A stretch of 64,000 nucleotides of DNA from Jiella pelagia (GTDB taxonomy: Bacteria; Pseudomonadota; Alphaproteobacteria; Rhizobiales; Rhizobiaceae), in contig NZ_CP114029.1 of the NCBI RefSeq assembly GCF_026898155.1, positions 4,878,001 through 4,942,000 on the forward strand, in the 5' to 3' direction. Positions 16,356 through 24,150 of this stretch are shown one piece after another. The position numbers and the translations under genes were made by a program. The notes below the pieces were generated by a model. It saw nothing but the letters and a program-made list of their open reading frames with translations, was not told where the DNA came from and did not search any database. Each line of letters starts with the position of its first letter. Position 1 is the stretch's first letter.

Positions 16356-16987
16356 GTCTGCGGTGATGGACAGGGACTGCCTCGCCGTTACGCCCGAGGG
16401 GCGCCGGGTCCAGGCCACGGTTACGCCGTTCGTACGCCGCTACGGCGAGAAAGATAAAAGCGCTAAAGCGGCGACCATGGCCGCTCAGTCGGCATCGGCC
16501 ACAGTCATTTCGCCCCGCCAGCTCGCGGTCCTGGCCGATCGGCCTATTACGTCAGTCTACACGAGCCTGTCGGACAGCAAGACTAGCGGTCACGGCGAGT
16601 GGCACATCACCCGCCGGCCGTCTGCGGTACGGGCACGGAACCAAGGGCCAGGTAGGGTCGTGGGCTCGCGTAATCGACGAGGCGGACCCGAAAGATCGGT
16701 TTGGCGAGCGGTTCCGGAAGATGGAGAAGGCGGCGCAGGCCCGGGGGCTTGGCGGATTTCGACCGCGGGCAGATCGAGTGGCACATTCTGGGCCACATGA
16801 CCGAGGCGGTCTTGCCCATGTCGCCGTTGTCGATCCTGCGCCCAGGCCAGACCGACCGCATCGCGGTCGTGGCCGCAGATCTATTCGAAGTGACGCCGCT
16901 CTGTGTAGCGCGACAATCTGGATGAGAATACGTGTTCTCACCCTGATTGTCGCGCCGCAGCTCTGACTGCATATGTCTGCACATGGG
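16356..16987. other. About 630 bases of degenerate coding fragments
   Basis: Protein-like stretches occur in three plus frames: MDRDCLAVTPEGRRVQATVT, then VISPRQLAVLADRPITSVYT, then SWARVIDEADPKDRFGERFR and DRGQIEWHILGHMTEAVLPM. The switch of frames suggests one or more decayed genes, perhaps including a winged-helix protein, next to the IS3 insertion. No family is certain. Confidence 0.35.
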
Positions 16988-17015
16988 AAAAAGGGGGGGC
17001 TTCGGCCCCCTTTTT
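16988..17015. terminator. Bidirectional rho-independent terminator
   Basis: AAAAAGGGGGGGC-TTCG-GCCCCCTTTTT forms a GC stem closed by a stable TTCG tetraloop, with an A run on the left and a T run on the right, so it can act in both directions. It lies just after the stop of the leftward unknown gene ending at 17020. Confidence 0.9.
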
Positions 17016-17019
17016 ATGT

Positions 17020-17427
17020 CTACGCCGTAGACACATTATGAGGTACGGCGTGTGTCAGACTAACGGGGCAGTGGGGCACTTTCAGACCAGCTTGTGTGCA
17101 TATCAATGCATGCTGACCCTGCAACCAGGCCATCCGGCGACGGACCATGCCGACCACCTCCCTCCGGCGGTATCCCTGCGCCACCATCGTCGCGATCGCC
17201 AGCTCGAGAGCGTCTTCCACGGGGACGACGAGGTGGCCGTCCTGCTTCAGCATCGTGCGCCCGATCGCCCCCAGGATCGTCCGGTCCACAACCCGGGCCT
17301 CGGGCTTGGCCGCGCCTTCGCGCTCTTTACGCCAGTCCTTAGTATAGCTCCGCTTGGCCTGCGCCCGCGCTCTCTTGCGATCTCTGGAAGAAGTCAGGGC
17401 GGTCGATGTTGGCACGCTGTTCATCAT
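17020..17427 (-). CDS. Unknown basic protein of the integrative module
   Basis: The 135-aa product is strongly basic in its first 50 residues (SSRDRKRARAQAKRSYTKDW) and helical after that (DALELAIATMVAQGYRRREV). It is not recognised. A strong terminator directly follows the stop, which supports this strand over the open antisense frame. It is transcribed towards the terminator, probably from the same leftward unit as the 210-aa gene upstream. Confidence 0.5.
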   Translation of the reverse strand: MMNSVPTSTALTSSRDRKRARAQAKRSYTKDWRKEREGAAKPEARVVDRTILGAIGRTMLKQDGHLVVPVEDALELAIATMVAQGYRRREVVGMVRRRMAWLQGQHALICTQAGLKVPHCPVSLTHAVPHNVSTA

Positions 17428-17497
17428 TTCTTAGCGCCTCTATGATCTGGTCTCTCTTCCCCGCGGCAACGGCCGCATTCAGGTACGGAGACCTCTG

Positions 17498-17734
17498 ATG
17501 GCTTATCCCGTCGCTTTCGCCCATGCTGGCGCCGCAATCAGCGTGATGGCTTTTAATTCGGCTGTTGACGTGGGCATCGATCGCTATCTCCAGCGCCGCG
17601 CCGAAATGGATCTTCACGACGTCTATGCCCGTGAACGCGCCCGACGGATCGCCGCCGAGCGCGCCCTCGCCGAGGCCGACCGTCAGCTCGCCGCAGCCAA
17701 GCGCCTCTTGCGCATGGTGGCGATCTCTTCATAG
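17498..17734 (+). CDS. Small unknown coiled-coil protein
   Basis: The 78-aa product has a hydrophobic N-terminus (MAYPVAFAHAGAAISVMAFN) followed by a charged helix likely to form a coiled coil (ARERARRIAAERALAEADRQ). A GGAG ribosome site lies about 7 bases before the ATG. Its 3' end overlaps the convergent 210-aa gene by 52 bases. The family is unknown, and an antisense frame is also open, so the call is tentative. Confidence 0.4.
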   Translation: MAYPVAFAHAGAAISVMAFNSAVDVGIDRYLQRRAEMDLHDVYARERARRIAAERALAEADRQLAAAKRLLRMVAISS

Positions 17735-18315
17735 GCCCGGCGCTCGACCTCGTCCGGGTCTGGATCGTCATGGCCCATCGCCGCCATCCTCCGCATCACA
17801 CGGCGCATGATCGCTTGCATGTCGTGCCGTTCGTTCTCGACGTTCGCGGCCTCAGCCAGGCGGACGGCGCGGCAGCTCGGGCGCTCAAGACCCGGCATGG
17901 CCTCTTCCGAACCCTGCGCCCAGTTGTAGACGGCCATCGGGTCCGCCTCGGCGACGCGCAGGAGATCGGGATAGTCAGCCCCCATGATCCAAGCCTTGTC
18001 GTGCTCGGTCAACAGGTCGCCGAACAGAGGGATGCCGCCGTCGAGGCGTGCCCGGCAGGCGCGGACGAAGGTGTGGCCCTCGTGGCAGTTGCGGAACGTC
18101 GCGGCGAGATGCCGAGATTCCTGCGAGACCGGGTCGTTGTCGTTGAATGCCGTATAGTCGGGTTCGTCGAACGTGTCGGCAGCGACGACAGGGCGCCAGC
18201 CGACAACGACGCCGTCGATGACGAGGGCGACACGGTGAGCGGCACGGCGTATCGCCGAGACCGTCCGTTTCAGAAGGGATTGCAGGGCTTTCAACATGGC
18301 AGTCTCCATGGGCAT
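17683..18315 (-). CDS. Unknown protein of the integrative module
   Basis: The 210-aa product has a basic N-terminal helix, a middle region with FDEPDYTAFNDNDP and a His/Cys pair (RNCHEGHTFVRACRARLDGG), and a highly charged helical C-terminus. I do not recognise it. GGAGA precedes the first ATG. It heads the leftward transcript and is divergent from the gcrA-like/integrase operon, an arrangement usual for phage-like control regions. About 310 bases between the two transcripts hold a GTCCCG/CGGGAC dyad. Confidence 0.5.
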   Translation of the reverse strand: MPMETAMLKALQSLLKRTVSAIRRAAHRVALVIDGVVVGWRPVVAADTFDEPDYTAFNDNDPVSQESRHLAATFRNCHEGHTFVRACRARLDGGIPLFGDLLTEHDKAWIMGADYPDLLRVAEADPMAVYNWAQGSEEAMPGLERPSCRAVRLAEAANVENERHDMQAIMRRVMRRMAAMGHDDPDPDEVERRAYEEIATMRKRRLAAAS

Positions 18316-18625
18316 GCGGCTCTCCGGCCGGCAGAACGCACGCTAGCAACGGAGGCTGAAAGTTCGTAAAGAATATGAAAATGTTAATGGGACGGTAAAT
18401 GGCGGAGGAAAGGGAAAGCGGACACGGTGTCAGTCTCACAAATCAGCGAACCCACTGAAGTAACCGGGAAGGGCGCAGGAAGAGCGCCGCAAGCCACCAC
18501 TGTCCCGAATCAATCGAAACGGGACTGGACACACGAGTGAGCCATATTTACTGTAAAGATGATCGGCTGCTGTGAGAGTTGTCGGCGTGCGTCGGATCGA
18601 AGGTCCGGACAAAAGGGGAATGACA
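18316..18625. promoter_or_regulatory. Divergent intergenic region with a GTCCCG-N12-CGGGAC dyad
   Basis: About 310 bases separate the leftward unknown gene and the rightward integrase operon. A 6-bp inverted repeat GTCCCG (18502-18507) and CGGGAC (18520-18525) is the clearest symmetry. The stretch near 18365-18395 is AT-rich. Promoters for both transcripts should lie here; none was fixed to a base. Confidence 0.4.
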
Positions 18626-18961
18626 ATGTTTCAGTTGATTGTCGGGGTCATTGACCTCGGTTCGCCAGACGAGCGGCACGTTGTGCATGTCGAGATGAAA
18701 GGTGCCGACACGGCCTTGATCGAGGCGACGTCGCGTCTGATGATTTACGCGTCTGATACGCTGTACGACTGCGAGCTGCACCTTCTCGCCGACGGTGGGA
18801 TTGCCGGCGGCCACATCGCCAGTGACAGCTACCTTCCTCCTATGCGGAGCGAAGCCGACGTCGATTGCACGGCGGGCTGGCTTGCCTCATTTTACCCGGA
18901 CCGGCCGTCGCGGGACGGTCACGCCGCACTGTTGCAGGAGATGGAAGGAGGTCGCGCGTGA
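18626..18961 (+). CDS. Unknown small acidic protein, first gene of integrase operon
   Basis: The 111-aa product begins MFQLIVGVIDLGSPDERHVV and is acidic; residues look like a mixed alpha/beta fold. No family is recognised. I chose this ATG because AAGGGGA lies about 5 bases upstream; the ATG two codons earlier is too close to it. The stop overlaps the GTG of the gcrA-like gene (GTGA), so the two are co-translated. Confidence 0.55.
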   Translation: MFQLIVGVIDLGSPDERHVVHVEMKGADTALIEATSRLMIYASDTLYDCELHLLADGGIAGGHIASDSYLPPMRSEADVDCTAGWLASFYPDRPSRDGHAALLQEMEGGRA

Positions 18962-19521
18962 GCCGTCTTCCTGCCGCTCCTAGGACTCCCGAACAGATCG
19001 CGAAGGTCCGGGAACTGTCCCCTACGCATTCCGCTTCGCGGATCTCCGAACAGCTACAGTCGCTGCCCCCCGGGCTCACCCGTAACGCTGTCATCGGCCT
19101 CTGGGACCGCCTTGATATTCGGGTTATCCGCCCCTCGGCCCCACGGCGCAAGCCGCGGGACACGGAGGAGGAGAGGGCGCGCCGCCAGATGGCTATCGAC
19201 CGCCGTCGGGAAGGGGCCCGTCGCCGCTACGCCGAGAAGCGCCGCAAGCCCGAGGTCCGGGACGCCGCCGGCGCAGCAGAGCGCAAGGAAGCCGCGGCGT
19301 ACCGCAAGACCAAGCGGGATATCTTGGGCGAAGGCCGAGTCGTCGACATTTGGACTACCCTGTTCGGGACCCGAGGCGGGGTCCGTCTCGCCGACAACAA
19401 GACCGGCTGCCGTTGGCCGGTCAGGGAATGTGGCGCCGCTCTGTACGTGTGCGGCTGCCCGATGGCTGGGAAGGTCTACTGCACGTCGCATGCCGCGGCC
19501 TCGGTTTCGAGGCCCGCATGA
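18958..19521 (+). CDS. GcrA-like cell-cycle regulator homologue
   Basis: The 187-aa product starts at GTG. Residues 10-52 match the GcrA DNA-binding region (RTPEQIAKVRELSPTHSASR, then LTRNAVIGLWDRLDI, close to the family's TRNAVIGKVHRLGL). A long basic linker follows, and the C-terminus has the GcrA sigma-factor-binding signature with CRWPV (Cys151), a Cys-rich loop and VYCTSH. In Caulobacter and relatives GcrA works with CcrM methylation (GANTC) to activate cell-cycle promoters. Here it sits between a small unknown gene and an excisionase-like gene with overlapping stops and starts, so it is a mobile-element copy. It may tie the element's expression to host methylation state, which is inference. 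Confidence 0.82.
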   Translation: MSRLPAAPRTPEQIAKVRELSPTHSASRISEQLQSLPPGLTRNAVIGLWDRLDIRVIRPSAPRRKPRDTEEERARRQMAIDRRREGARRRYAEKRRKPEVRDAAGAAERKEAAAYRKTKRDILGEGRVVDIWTTLFGTRGGVRLADNKTGCRWPVRECGAALYVCGCPMAGKVYCTSHAAASVSRPA

Positions 19522-19892
19522 TGCAGACGTCTGCACAAGCGCCTATCCCCCTCCCGCAAGCTGCGCGTCTCCCGGAGCTGGGGGGCGTGTTCACCCCCCG
19601 TCAATTGAGATCGGCTATCCAGGCCGGCCTCCTACCGGCAGAGAAACATGGCCGCAGCTACTACGTCACGCGGGAAGGCATCGTGGAATGGAGGCGTCGA
19701 TGCCTCGTCAACGTAAGCCCGCCCGAATCGAACTGGAGAAGGCCCGATACCGGGACGGAAAGCTCCATCAGTCCGCTGTCTGGGTCATCCGCGACGGATC
19801 GACGAAACGCAGCACTGGCTGCAGCCCTGATGACGTTGCCGGAGCCCAAGAGGCGCTCCGGGTCTATCTCGGCGAACAGCACGCGAAACTGA
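19518..19892 (+). CDS. Excisionase-like helix-turn-helix protein
   Basis: The 124-aa product begins at an ATG overlapping the gcrA-like stop. Residues 20-62 resemble a MerR/Xis-type HTH (LGGVFTPRQLRSAIQAGLLP, then HGRSYYVTREGIVEWRRRC). The C-terminal half (after about residue 61) overlaps the integrase gene in another frame for 193 bases and is Ser/Pro/Arg-rich, so it may be an unconstrained tail. Position directly before the integrase fits a directionality factor. Confidence 0.6.
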   Translation: MMQTSAQAPIPLPQAARLPELGGVFTPRQLRSAIQAGLLPAEKHGRSYYVTREGIVEWRRRCLVNVSPPESNWRRPDTGTESSISPLSGSSATDRRNAALAAALMTLPEPKRRSGSISANSTRN

Positions 19893-20902
19893 AACCCGAG
19901 AAAGGCGCGCCGGCGAGCGAGGTCATGATCGCCGACGCGCTGCGCCTCTACTGGGAGCGCAAGGGTGACGGCCCAAAAGCCGTCGCCAACCCCACCGAAC
20001 TGGCGGGCCGCATCCGCAAGCTCTTGGAATTTTGGGGCACGATGACCGCCGCCGAAATTCGTGACATCACATGCGAAGAATATGCCGAGAAGCGCGGATC
20101 CCAGTCCGCCGCCAGGCGTGAACTCCAAGACCTCAAGGCGGCGATCCGTCTTCATACGCGGCGCGGCTTCTTGCGTGAATACGTGGCGATTACGTTGCCC
20201 GAGAAAGAGGAGGCGCGCGTCGATTGGCTGACCCGGTCGGAAGTGGCCAAGCTTCTTCGGTACTGCTGGACGGCCCGCGAGATTCAGAAAGGGGCGCCGA
20301 CGCAGAAGCGGCACCTGCGGCACCTCATCCCCTATATTCTGACGGGGGTCTACACGGGGTCACGATCGGCCCGCATATACCAAGCGAGTTTCGACTATGA
20401 CGAGACTCGGCCACATGTCGATCTCGACGAGGGCATCTATTATCGCAAACCGGCGGTCGAGAAGGCGACGAAGAAACGGGCAGGCGCCGTTCGCATTCCG
20501 GACCGCCTTTTGGCGCATATGACGCGATGGCGGCGCGACCACTACCGTCTCGATCAGAAGGGCAATTACGTCATGGGGCCTCCCGCCCGGTTCTTAGTGG
20601 AGTACCGAGGGCGTCCCGTGAACCCACGCAAAGCGATGTCGAACGCCCTGGTCGCGGTCTTTGGCCCTGCGCATCCGTTCGTCGCTCACACCATGCGCCA
20701 TACCTGCGCTACCTGGATGCTGAAGGACAAGGTGTCGGTCAATGACGTGGCCGCCTACCTGTCGATGACTCGCGAAATGGTCGAGTGGGTCTATGGTCAT
20801 CATCACCCCGACAGCCACAGAGCTGCGGGCAACGCTTTCCAAAAAAGCCGTCATGGTTCCCCGACAGTTTCCCGACGTTTTGAAGGCCAAAAGGGAGTCT
20901 AA
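19700..20902 (+). CDS. Tyrosine-type site-specific integrase
   Basis: The 400-aa product is started at the ATG at 19700, which has GGAGG 5 bases upstream; an ATG four codons earlier is weaker. The catalytic domain is complete: Arg222 in GVYTGSRSARI, the HTMRHTCATWML box with His330 and Arg333, and the nucleophile Tyr365 in VEWVYGHHHP. The N-terminal part holds the SAM-like core-binding domain (residues about 75-165). It lies 58 bases before a partial tRNA-Pro that looks like its attachment site, so it probably integrates at tRNA-Pro(CGG). Confidence 0.93.
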   Translation: MPRQRKPARIELEKARYRDGKLHQSAVWVIRDGSTKRSTGCSPDDVAGAQEALRVYLGEQHAKLKPEKGAPASEVMIADALRLYWERKGDGPKAVANPTELAGRIRKLLEFWGTMTAAEIRDITCEEYAEKRGSQSAARRELQDLKAAIRLHTRRGFLREYVAITLPEKEEARVDWLTRSEVAKLLRYCWTAREIQKGAPTQKRHLRHLIPYILTGVYTGSRSARIYQASFDYDETRPHVDLDEGIYYRKPAVEKATKKRAGAVRIPDRLLAHMTRWRRDHYRLDQKGNYVMGPPARFLVEYRGRPVNPRKAMSNALVAVFGPAHPFVAHTMRHTCATWMLKDKVSVNDVAAYLSMTREMVEWVYGHHHPDSHRAAGNAFQKSRHGSPTVSRRFEGQKGV

Positions 20903-20960
20903 AGGGCGTCAACGGGGCGTCAAAATGACCGGAAATGCGGGAAAAGCAGGCTGGTGAGAG

Positions 20961-21008
20961 TCGTTCGGGACGAGGGGGTCGCAGGTTCAAATCCTGCCAC
21001 TCCGACCA
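20961..21008 (+). other. Attachment site: 3' half of tRNA-Pro(CGG)
   Basis: The 48 bases from TCGTTCGGGACGAGG to CACTCCGACCA match the 3' half of a proline tRNA: loop TTCGGGA with anticodon CGG, then the T arm (GCAGGTTCAAATCCTGC) and the CCA-ended acceptor strand. The 5' half is absent; bases before TCG do not pair with the anticodon stem. This is the usual attR left by an element that inserts in a tRNA 3' end. The intact tRNA is expected at the other end, left of the window. Confidence 0.82.
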
Positions 21009-21534
21009 GCCAACTGGTTGATATGCAAGGGTTTCCCGAGGGCCCGCCAGCGACCACCGATTTACCGACCACCAGTTCGACCACCATTTGAACGCCGGAA
21101 ATCCAGGGCGAAACGGTCGCGTTTCGGGCCAGGGCGTCTGATTCTCAGGACGAAGGCCTACGGATTAGCTCCCCTGCGGACTCGGTCCGGTCCGGTGCGG
21201 TGGGTCCCACGATTCCCTCGCTGAGGGGCCGGGCTGGTAGACCCGGCGGCCATGCTCACCGTGACGGCCCCGCCCGCAAGATTCGACGTCGCCTCACGAC
21301 GGCCGCCAGGACTTCGCTAACCGTCCCGGGACTCGCGGCCTGACCTCGCCTTGACGCCGACCCGGCGACGCCGCGTCTGTCGAGCATGATCCCGGTCCAT
21401 CTCATGCGCGCGATACGCAGCCGCCGCTGACCGGATTCCCGCCTCGAGCGCGACTTCTCGGTCTTCGAGCGCGACTTCTCGGTCGGCGGCCGGCCGCCAG
21501 CCCACATGAGACATCGCGCACGCACGAGGGACCC
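21009..21534. other. Gap of about 525 bases right of the attachment site
   Basis: No gene is seen. It contains a pair of 21-bp tandem repeats at 21444-21464 and 21465-21485 (TCGAGCGCGACTTCTCGGTC plus one base, 20 of 21 identical). A promoter for the metallophosphoesterase gene at 21535 may lie here. Confidence 0.35.
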
Positions 21535-22023
21535 ATGCCTGAGATCCACTTCACCGCTGACCACCATTTTTTCCACGACGGCATCATCCGGATGTGCGGT
21601 CGCCCGTTTTCGTCCACTGACGAGATGAACGAGACGATGATCGAGCGACGGAACGCCGTCGTGCACGGCAACGACGTCGTCTACCACCTCGGCGACTTCG
21701 CCATGAAGGGGACGGCCGAGGGCTGCGCCGCCGTCTTCAAGCGGATCAAGGGGCGCAAACACCTCATCGTCGGCAACCACGACAAGGCGCGGGTGACTTC
21801 GTTGCCTTGGGCTTCCGCGCCTCAGGCCCGCATGCTCGTTCGTGTCCCCGGGGAGAAGGTGCCGCTGGTCCTAGACCACTATGCCATGAGGACCTGGCCG
21901 AGCGCGCACCACGGCGCCGTTCACCTCTACGGGCATTCGCACGGCAACCTCCCCGGCATGGACCGGAGGGGGGACGGCACCGAATTCCGCTGGACAAGGG
22001 AAGAATTGGTCAAGGCTGCCTGA
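21535..22023 (+). CDS. Calcineurin-like metallophosphoesterase
   Basis: The 162-aa product has the compact phage-type metallophosphoesterase layout: FTADHHFFHDGIIRM (D-x-H), VYHLGDFAMKG (GD), HLIVGNHDKARV (GNHD) and HLYGHSHGNLPG (GHxH). These are the dinuclear metal ligands, all present. Substrates of this subfamily are small phosphodiesters and are not predicted here. The last 15 residues differ from the common DVGVD ending and follow a run of six G, so a C-terminal length change or homopolymer error is possible. It stands alone. Confidence 0.85.
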   Translation: MPEIHFTADHHFFHDGIIRMCGRPFSSTDEMNETMIERRNAVVHGNDVVYHLGDFAMKGTAEGCAAVFKRIKGRKHLIVGNHDKARVTSLPWASAPQARMLVRVPGEKVPLVLDHYAMRTWPSAHHGAVHLYGHSHGNLPGMDRRGDGTEFRWTREELVKAA

Positions 22024-22470
22024 CGGTTACGGAGAAGGAGACTACTAAAGTTCCGCCTGCCGGTGGAAGGACGTCCTTCGCGGGACGATGGATGGGACGC
22101 GCTCGCTTTGGGTCTTGTGCCGATCGCACCATAGCGATCAGGACGCGAGTCAGATTGGACCGCCTCATTCTACTGATCCCATGCTGGGAGGGCCGACGAG
22201 CCGATCCCGAAGAGAAGCGGGAGCCCGAGAAGACCTCAAATGCCGGCGAAGTGGAATGCTCGAAAGCGCTTGACCTCAATACGCCGAATAGAGAAGATCC
22301 AACATCTCGCCAATTGAAATATATGGTTCTTGCGCTATCGACCTTGTCGAGTACATGGCCGAAGAACCTCAGAAAGATGATGGTTTTGATCCCACGCAGA
22401 CGTCTGATCGATCGGATAATGTAAGGAAGAGATCTCTGGATAAAACTCGAGGCTTTTGCTGCGTGGCGAT
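22024..22470. other. Gap of about 450 bases; nothing recognised
   Basis: The stretch lies between the metallophosphoesterase and the convergent end of the hyu operon. No convincing frame and no clear terminator hairpin with a T run were seen. Confidence 0.35.
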
Positions 22471-23851
22471 TTAATTGTTTCGCTCGCTTTGTGTTGAGTG
22501 ATCAGGGGAGCGCATGGCGCCGATCGGCGCCGGGCGCACAGGGGCCTGATCGCGCAAGCGTCCGACCTTCGCCACGTCCAGATTGGCCTGTGCGGCGACG
22601 ATCTCGGCTCCGGCCAGCTGACAGTACCGGCCCTGACAGCGGCCCATTCCGACCCGGCTGAGGGATTTGGCGCGATTTGCTTCGCTGCCGCCGGCGTCCA
22701 CGGCATCGCGCAGGGCGCCGGCCGTGATGCTCTCGCAGCGGCAGACCACCGCGTCGTCGGGAAGTTGGCGGATCACCTCGGCGGGCCAGGGAAAGGCGCG
22801 GGCGATCCCCTCGGCAAAGCGGTCGAGGCGGCGCATTCGCCTGGCGTCGGCTCGGGCGTCGGGAGCGGAGAGGCCCATGTCCTCGAGGCAGGCCACGGCA
22901 GCGAGGCGGCCAGCCACTTCCGCGCCGTCGGCGCCACGGATACGCAAACCGTCGCCGGCAAGATAAAGACGTTCACCTGCGCGCCCCATGGCATCGGCCT
23001 TGGGAAGCCACTGCGCGAAACTATGGTCGTAGGTGAAGTTGGCGCCGGCGAGGCCGGCAAGCTGCGTCTCAGCCCGCAAGTGCCAGCCGAGGCCGACCGC
23101 GTCGCATTCGGTGCGATGGGACGTGCCGCGATGGGTCCAGGAAATGGCTTCGACGCCCTCAGGCGACGTTTCGATCCGATCGAGCCGCACGCCCGCCCGG
23201 TAGCGTCGACCAAGCCGTGCGCGCATCGCCATGCCCCGCGCGACGAGCTGCGGACGCGCGAGCATCTGCGGTAGGCCGCGCATCTGCGTTGCCAGCGACG
23301 AGGTGTCGAGCACGGCGGCGATCTCGGCCCCTGCCGCCTCGAGCTGCGTCGCGACGAGCGTCAAGAGCGGGCCGGAGCCGGCGAGGGCGATCCGTCGCCC
23401 GAGCGCCACGCCCTGGGCTTTCAGCGCGATCTGCATCGCGCCGAGACCGAAGACGCCGGCACTTTCCCATCCCGGGACAGGGGCAAGGCGCTCTGTGGCG
23501 CCAGCCGCGATGATGAGGCGATCGAAAGCGATTTGCTGCAGGCCGTCGGCCGTCAGGACTTGCAATCCATCGTCGGCAATTGCGAGGACCGAGGCTCTGC
23601 GGAAAATAGGCTAGCCGGTCCTCGGCCAGCATCCGGTCGAAACAGGCGTGGAGGGCCTGCGCCTTTTTCGCCTCGGAGCCGTAGAGCTTGTCCGCCGTCC
23701 GCGTGAAGCCCTCGGGGGGACGGCGATAGATCTGGCCGCCGGAGCGCATGCCTTCGTCGACGACCGTTGGGCGCAGGCCGGCCTTCGTCAGGACCTCGGC
23801 CGCCCGTATGCCCGCCGGGCCGGCGCCGACGATGACGACCCGCTCGCTCAT
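22471..23851 (-). CDS. FAD/NAD(P)-dependent oxidoreductase, HcnB/opine-oxidase-alpha type (frameshifted at 23591)
   Basis: Read with one base removed at 23591-23597 (GAGGCTC to GAGCTC) this gives a 459-aa protein. It begins MSERVVIVGAGPAGIRAAEV (FAD-binding GxGxxG) and has a second dinucleotide motif (RIALAGSGPLLTL). The C-terminal BFD-like domain has cysteines CRCES and GMGRCQGRYCQL for a [2Fe-2S] cluster. This is the HcnB/OoxA/D-hydroxyproline-dehydrogenase alpha type, which passes electrons in heterotrimeric amine dehydrogenases. Its ATGA overlap with the 100-aa [2Fe-2S] gene supports a complex with it. The frame break fits the motif-specific insertion seen across the locus, so the gene is probably intact. 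Confidence 0.85.
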
Positions 23852-24150
23852 GGCCATTCCCGCGGTGGCATGCTCATGAGGCGCATTCCCTCGGCAATCG
23901 GTGTGGAACAGGCGCGAATGCGCGGCCCGCTCTCCTGCCACATCCAGCAATCCTGGCAGGCGCCCATCAGGCAGAATCCGGCCCGGCCCTCGGGACCGAA
24001 TTCGGAGTGTCGCAAGGCCTTCGCATGGCTCAGAACGGCGGTCAGCACCGTATCGCCGAAAAGCGCACGGCAGTCCCGGCCGTCCAGGACGAAATCGACC
24101 GGCGGGCGGTCCTCTTCCGCCAGACGCAGGATACGGCCTTCCGTGCTCAT
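23848..24150 (-). CDS. [2Fe-2S]-binding subunit, HcnA type
   Basis: The 100-aa protein has the ferredoxin-like fold of HcnA-type gamma subunits: PPVDFVLDGRDCRALFGDTV then AGFCLMGACQDCWMW, with the three clustered cysteines plus the earlier one as cluster ligands. It ends RACSTPIAEGMRLMSMP. Start and stop overlap the neighbours in ATGA on both sides, so hyuB, this gene and the FAD subunit are tightly coupled. It should shuttle electrons between the catalytic flavoprotein and the NAD/FAD subunit. The DadA-like gene at 28366 is the likely third subunit. Confidence 0.88.
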   Translation of the reverse strand: MSTEGRILRLAEEDRPPVDFVLDGRDCRALFGDTVLTAVLSHAKALRHSEFGPEGRAGFCLMGACQDCWMWQESGPRIRACSTPIAEGMRLMSMPPREWP

